NCBI GenBank assembly: GCA_028700615.1
Contig: JAQVSH010000024.1
Location: 1-14,689 of the forward strand
Reading direction: 5' to 3'
Source: Bacteroidales bacterium
GTDB lineage: Bacteria > Bacteroidota > Bacteroidia > Bacteroidales > UBA4181
DNA length: 14,689 nucleotides
Shown here: positions 14,222 through 14,689 of the stretch, piece after piece
How the letters are laid out: the number at the start of each line of letters is the position of its first letter
How positions within the stretch are numbered: the stretch's first letter is position 1
The notes under the pieces: model-generated
Told to the model about the DNA's origin: nothing
Databases searched by the model: none
The model's input: the letters and a program-made list of their open reading frames with translations, nothing else
Position numbers and translations under genes: made by a program

Positions 14222-14689
14222 ATGAAGTCAAAAGAATCCCGCTTGATCCGCCGGAAACTGATTGTTTCACGCATTACTTCGACCATCAGTCTGACGTTGG
14301 TTATGTTTATGCTGGGAGTCATCGGATATCTGCTGCTCAATGCCCGTCAAATTTCTGTCCTCCTGAAAGAAAATATTGGAATTACACTGATGCTCAAAGA
14401 CACAGCAAAGGATAAGGAAGTGGAAACCCTGCAAAAACAAATCTCCGGCCTCTCCTATGTAAAAACCGTCACCTACATCTCTAAAGAAAAGGCGGCTCAG
14501 GAATTAAAGGAAGAAGTGGGCCAGGACTTTCTGGATTTTCTGGGATATAACCCCCTGCCTGCCGCGCTGGAAGTCAAAGTAAAAGCTGATTATTCGCATC
14601 CCGACAGCATGGCGAGGGTCGCTGCGACTTTTCAAAAAAACAAAGAAGTTTCCGAAGTCGTTTATCAAAAAGACCTGGTGCAAATGCTG
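14222..14689 (+). CDS. ftsX: Cell division protein FtsX (N-terminal part, cut by window edge)
   Basis: FtsX is the membrane partner of the FtsE ATPase at the division site, linking it to cell-wall hydrolase activation. The reading frame is open to the right edge (156 codons). It has a basic cytoplasmic N-terminus (KSKESRLIRRK), one transmembrane helix at about 20-41 (TSTISLTLVMFMLGVIGYLLL), then the extracytoplasmic domain. The segment YVKTVTYISKEKAAQELKEE and the signature NPLPAALEVKV (110-120) are characteristic of FtsX. The C-terminal three helices lie outside the window. ftsE is not adjacent upstream. A good promoter sits 25 nt before the start. Confidence 0.93.
   Translation, partial: MKSKESRLIRRKLIVSRITSTISLTLVMFMLGVIGYLLLNARQISVLLKENIGITLMLKDTAKDKEVETLQKQISGLSYVKTVTYISKEKAAQELKEEVGQDFLDFLGYNPLPAALEVKVKADYSHPDSMARVAATFQKNKEVSEVVYQKDLVQML

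Noticed and set aside
14088..14270. 60-codon minus-strand ORF between ileS and ftsX
   Set aside because: Overlaps the ftsX promoter and first codons on the other strand, has no family features, and its codon pattern is not convincing.

Overview
The window looks like core chromosome from a member of the Bacteroidota, most likely Bacteroidales. Three things point there. The proteins have lineage-typical forms: a ribosomal protein S16 with a long Ala/Glu/Lys tail, a eukaryote-like 1143-residue isoleucyl-tRNA synthetase, an enlarged signal peptidase II, and a DksA-like protein with a degenerate zinc finger. The start codons have AT-rich upstream regions without clear Shine-Dalgarno sequences. Several genes are preceded by the Bacteroidetes-type -7 element TAnnTTTG, two of them with a matching -33 TTTG.

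Layout, left to right. Positions 1-2310 hold a minus-strand proteostasis cluster, tig-clpP-clpX; clpX runs off the left edge. It has its own promoter, which overlaps the end of the next gene. Positions 2440-6121 hold a tightly packed minus-strand run, trpS - CPBP membrane protease - lpxK - purine nucleoside phosphorylase, with 2-nt gaps or overlaps. Divergent from trpS is a plus-strand run (6214-8343): rbfA, a LolC/E-like ABC permease and the threonylcarbamoyl-AMP synthase gene. This converges on a minus-strand rpsP-rimM pair (8360-9435). Upstream of that lies a minus-strand run ileS - dksA-like - lspA (9509-14025). At the right edge ftsX starts on the plus strand (14222 to the end, partial), divergent from ileS.

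The functional theme is translation and protein quality control: two tRNA synthetases, tRNA t6A synthesis, two 30S maturation factors (RbfA, RimM), S16, trigger factor and ClpXP. Mixed in are envelope functions (LpxK, LspA, LolC/E-like permease, FtsX) and nucleoside salvage. I saw no rRNA, tRNA, CRISPR array, insertion sequence or phage gene, and no undescribed multi-gene system.

The most notable detail is in IleRS. The class I HIGH signature reads G-I-H-H instead of H-x-G-H, the swapped motif linked to very high mupirocin resistance in type 2 IleRS. Smaller items worth checking are a 15-codon ORF whose stop overlaps the tig start codon, a DksA-like protein keeping one of four zinc cysteines, a 59-nt overlap between lpxK and the phosphorylase gene, and small inverted repeats at the ileS and rpsP promoters.
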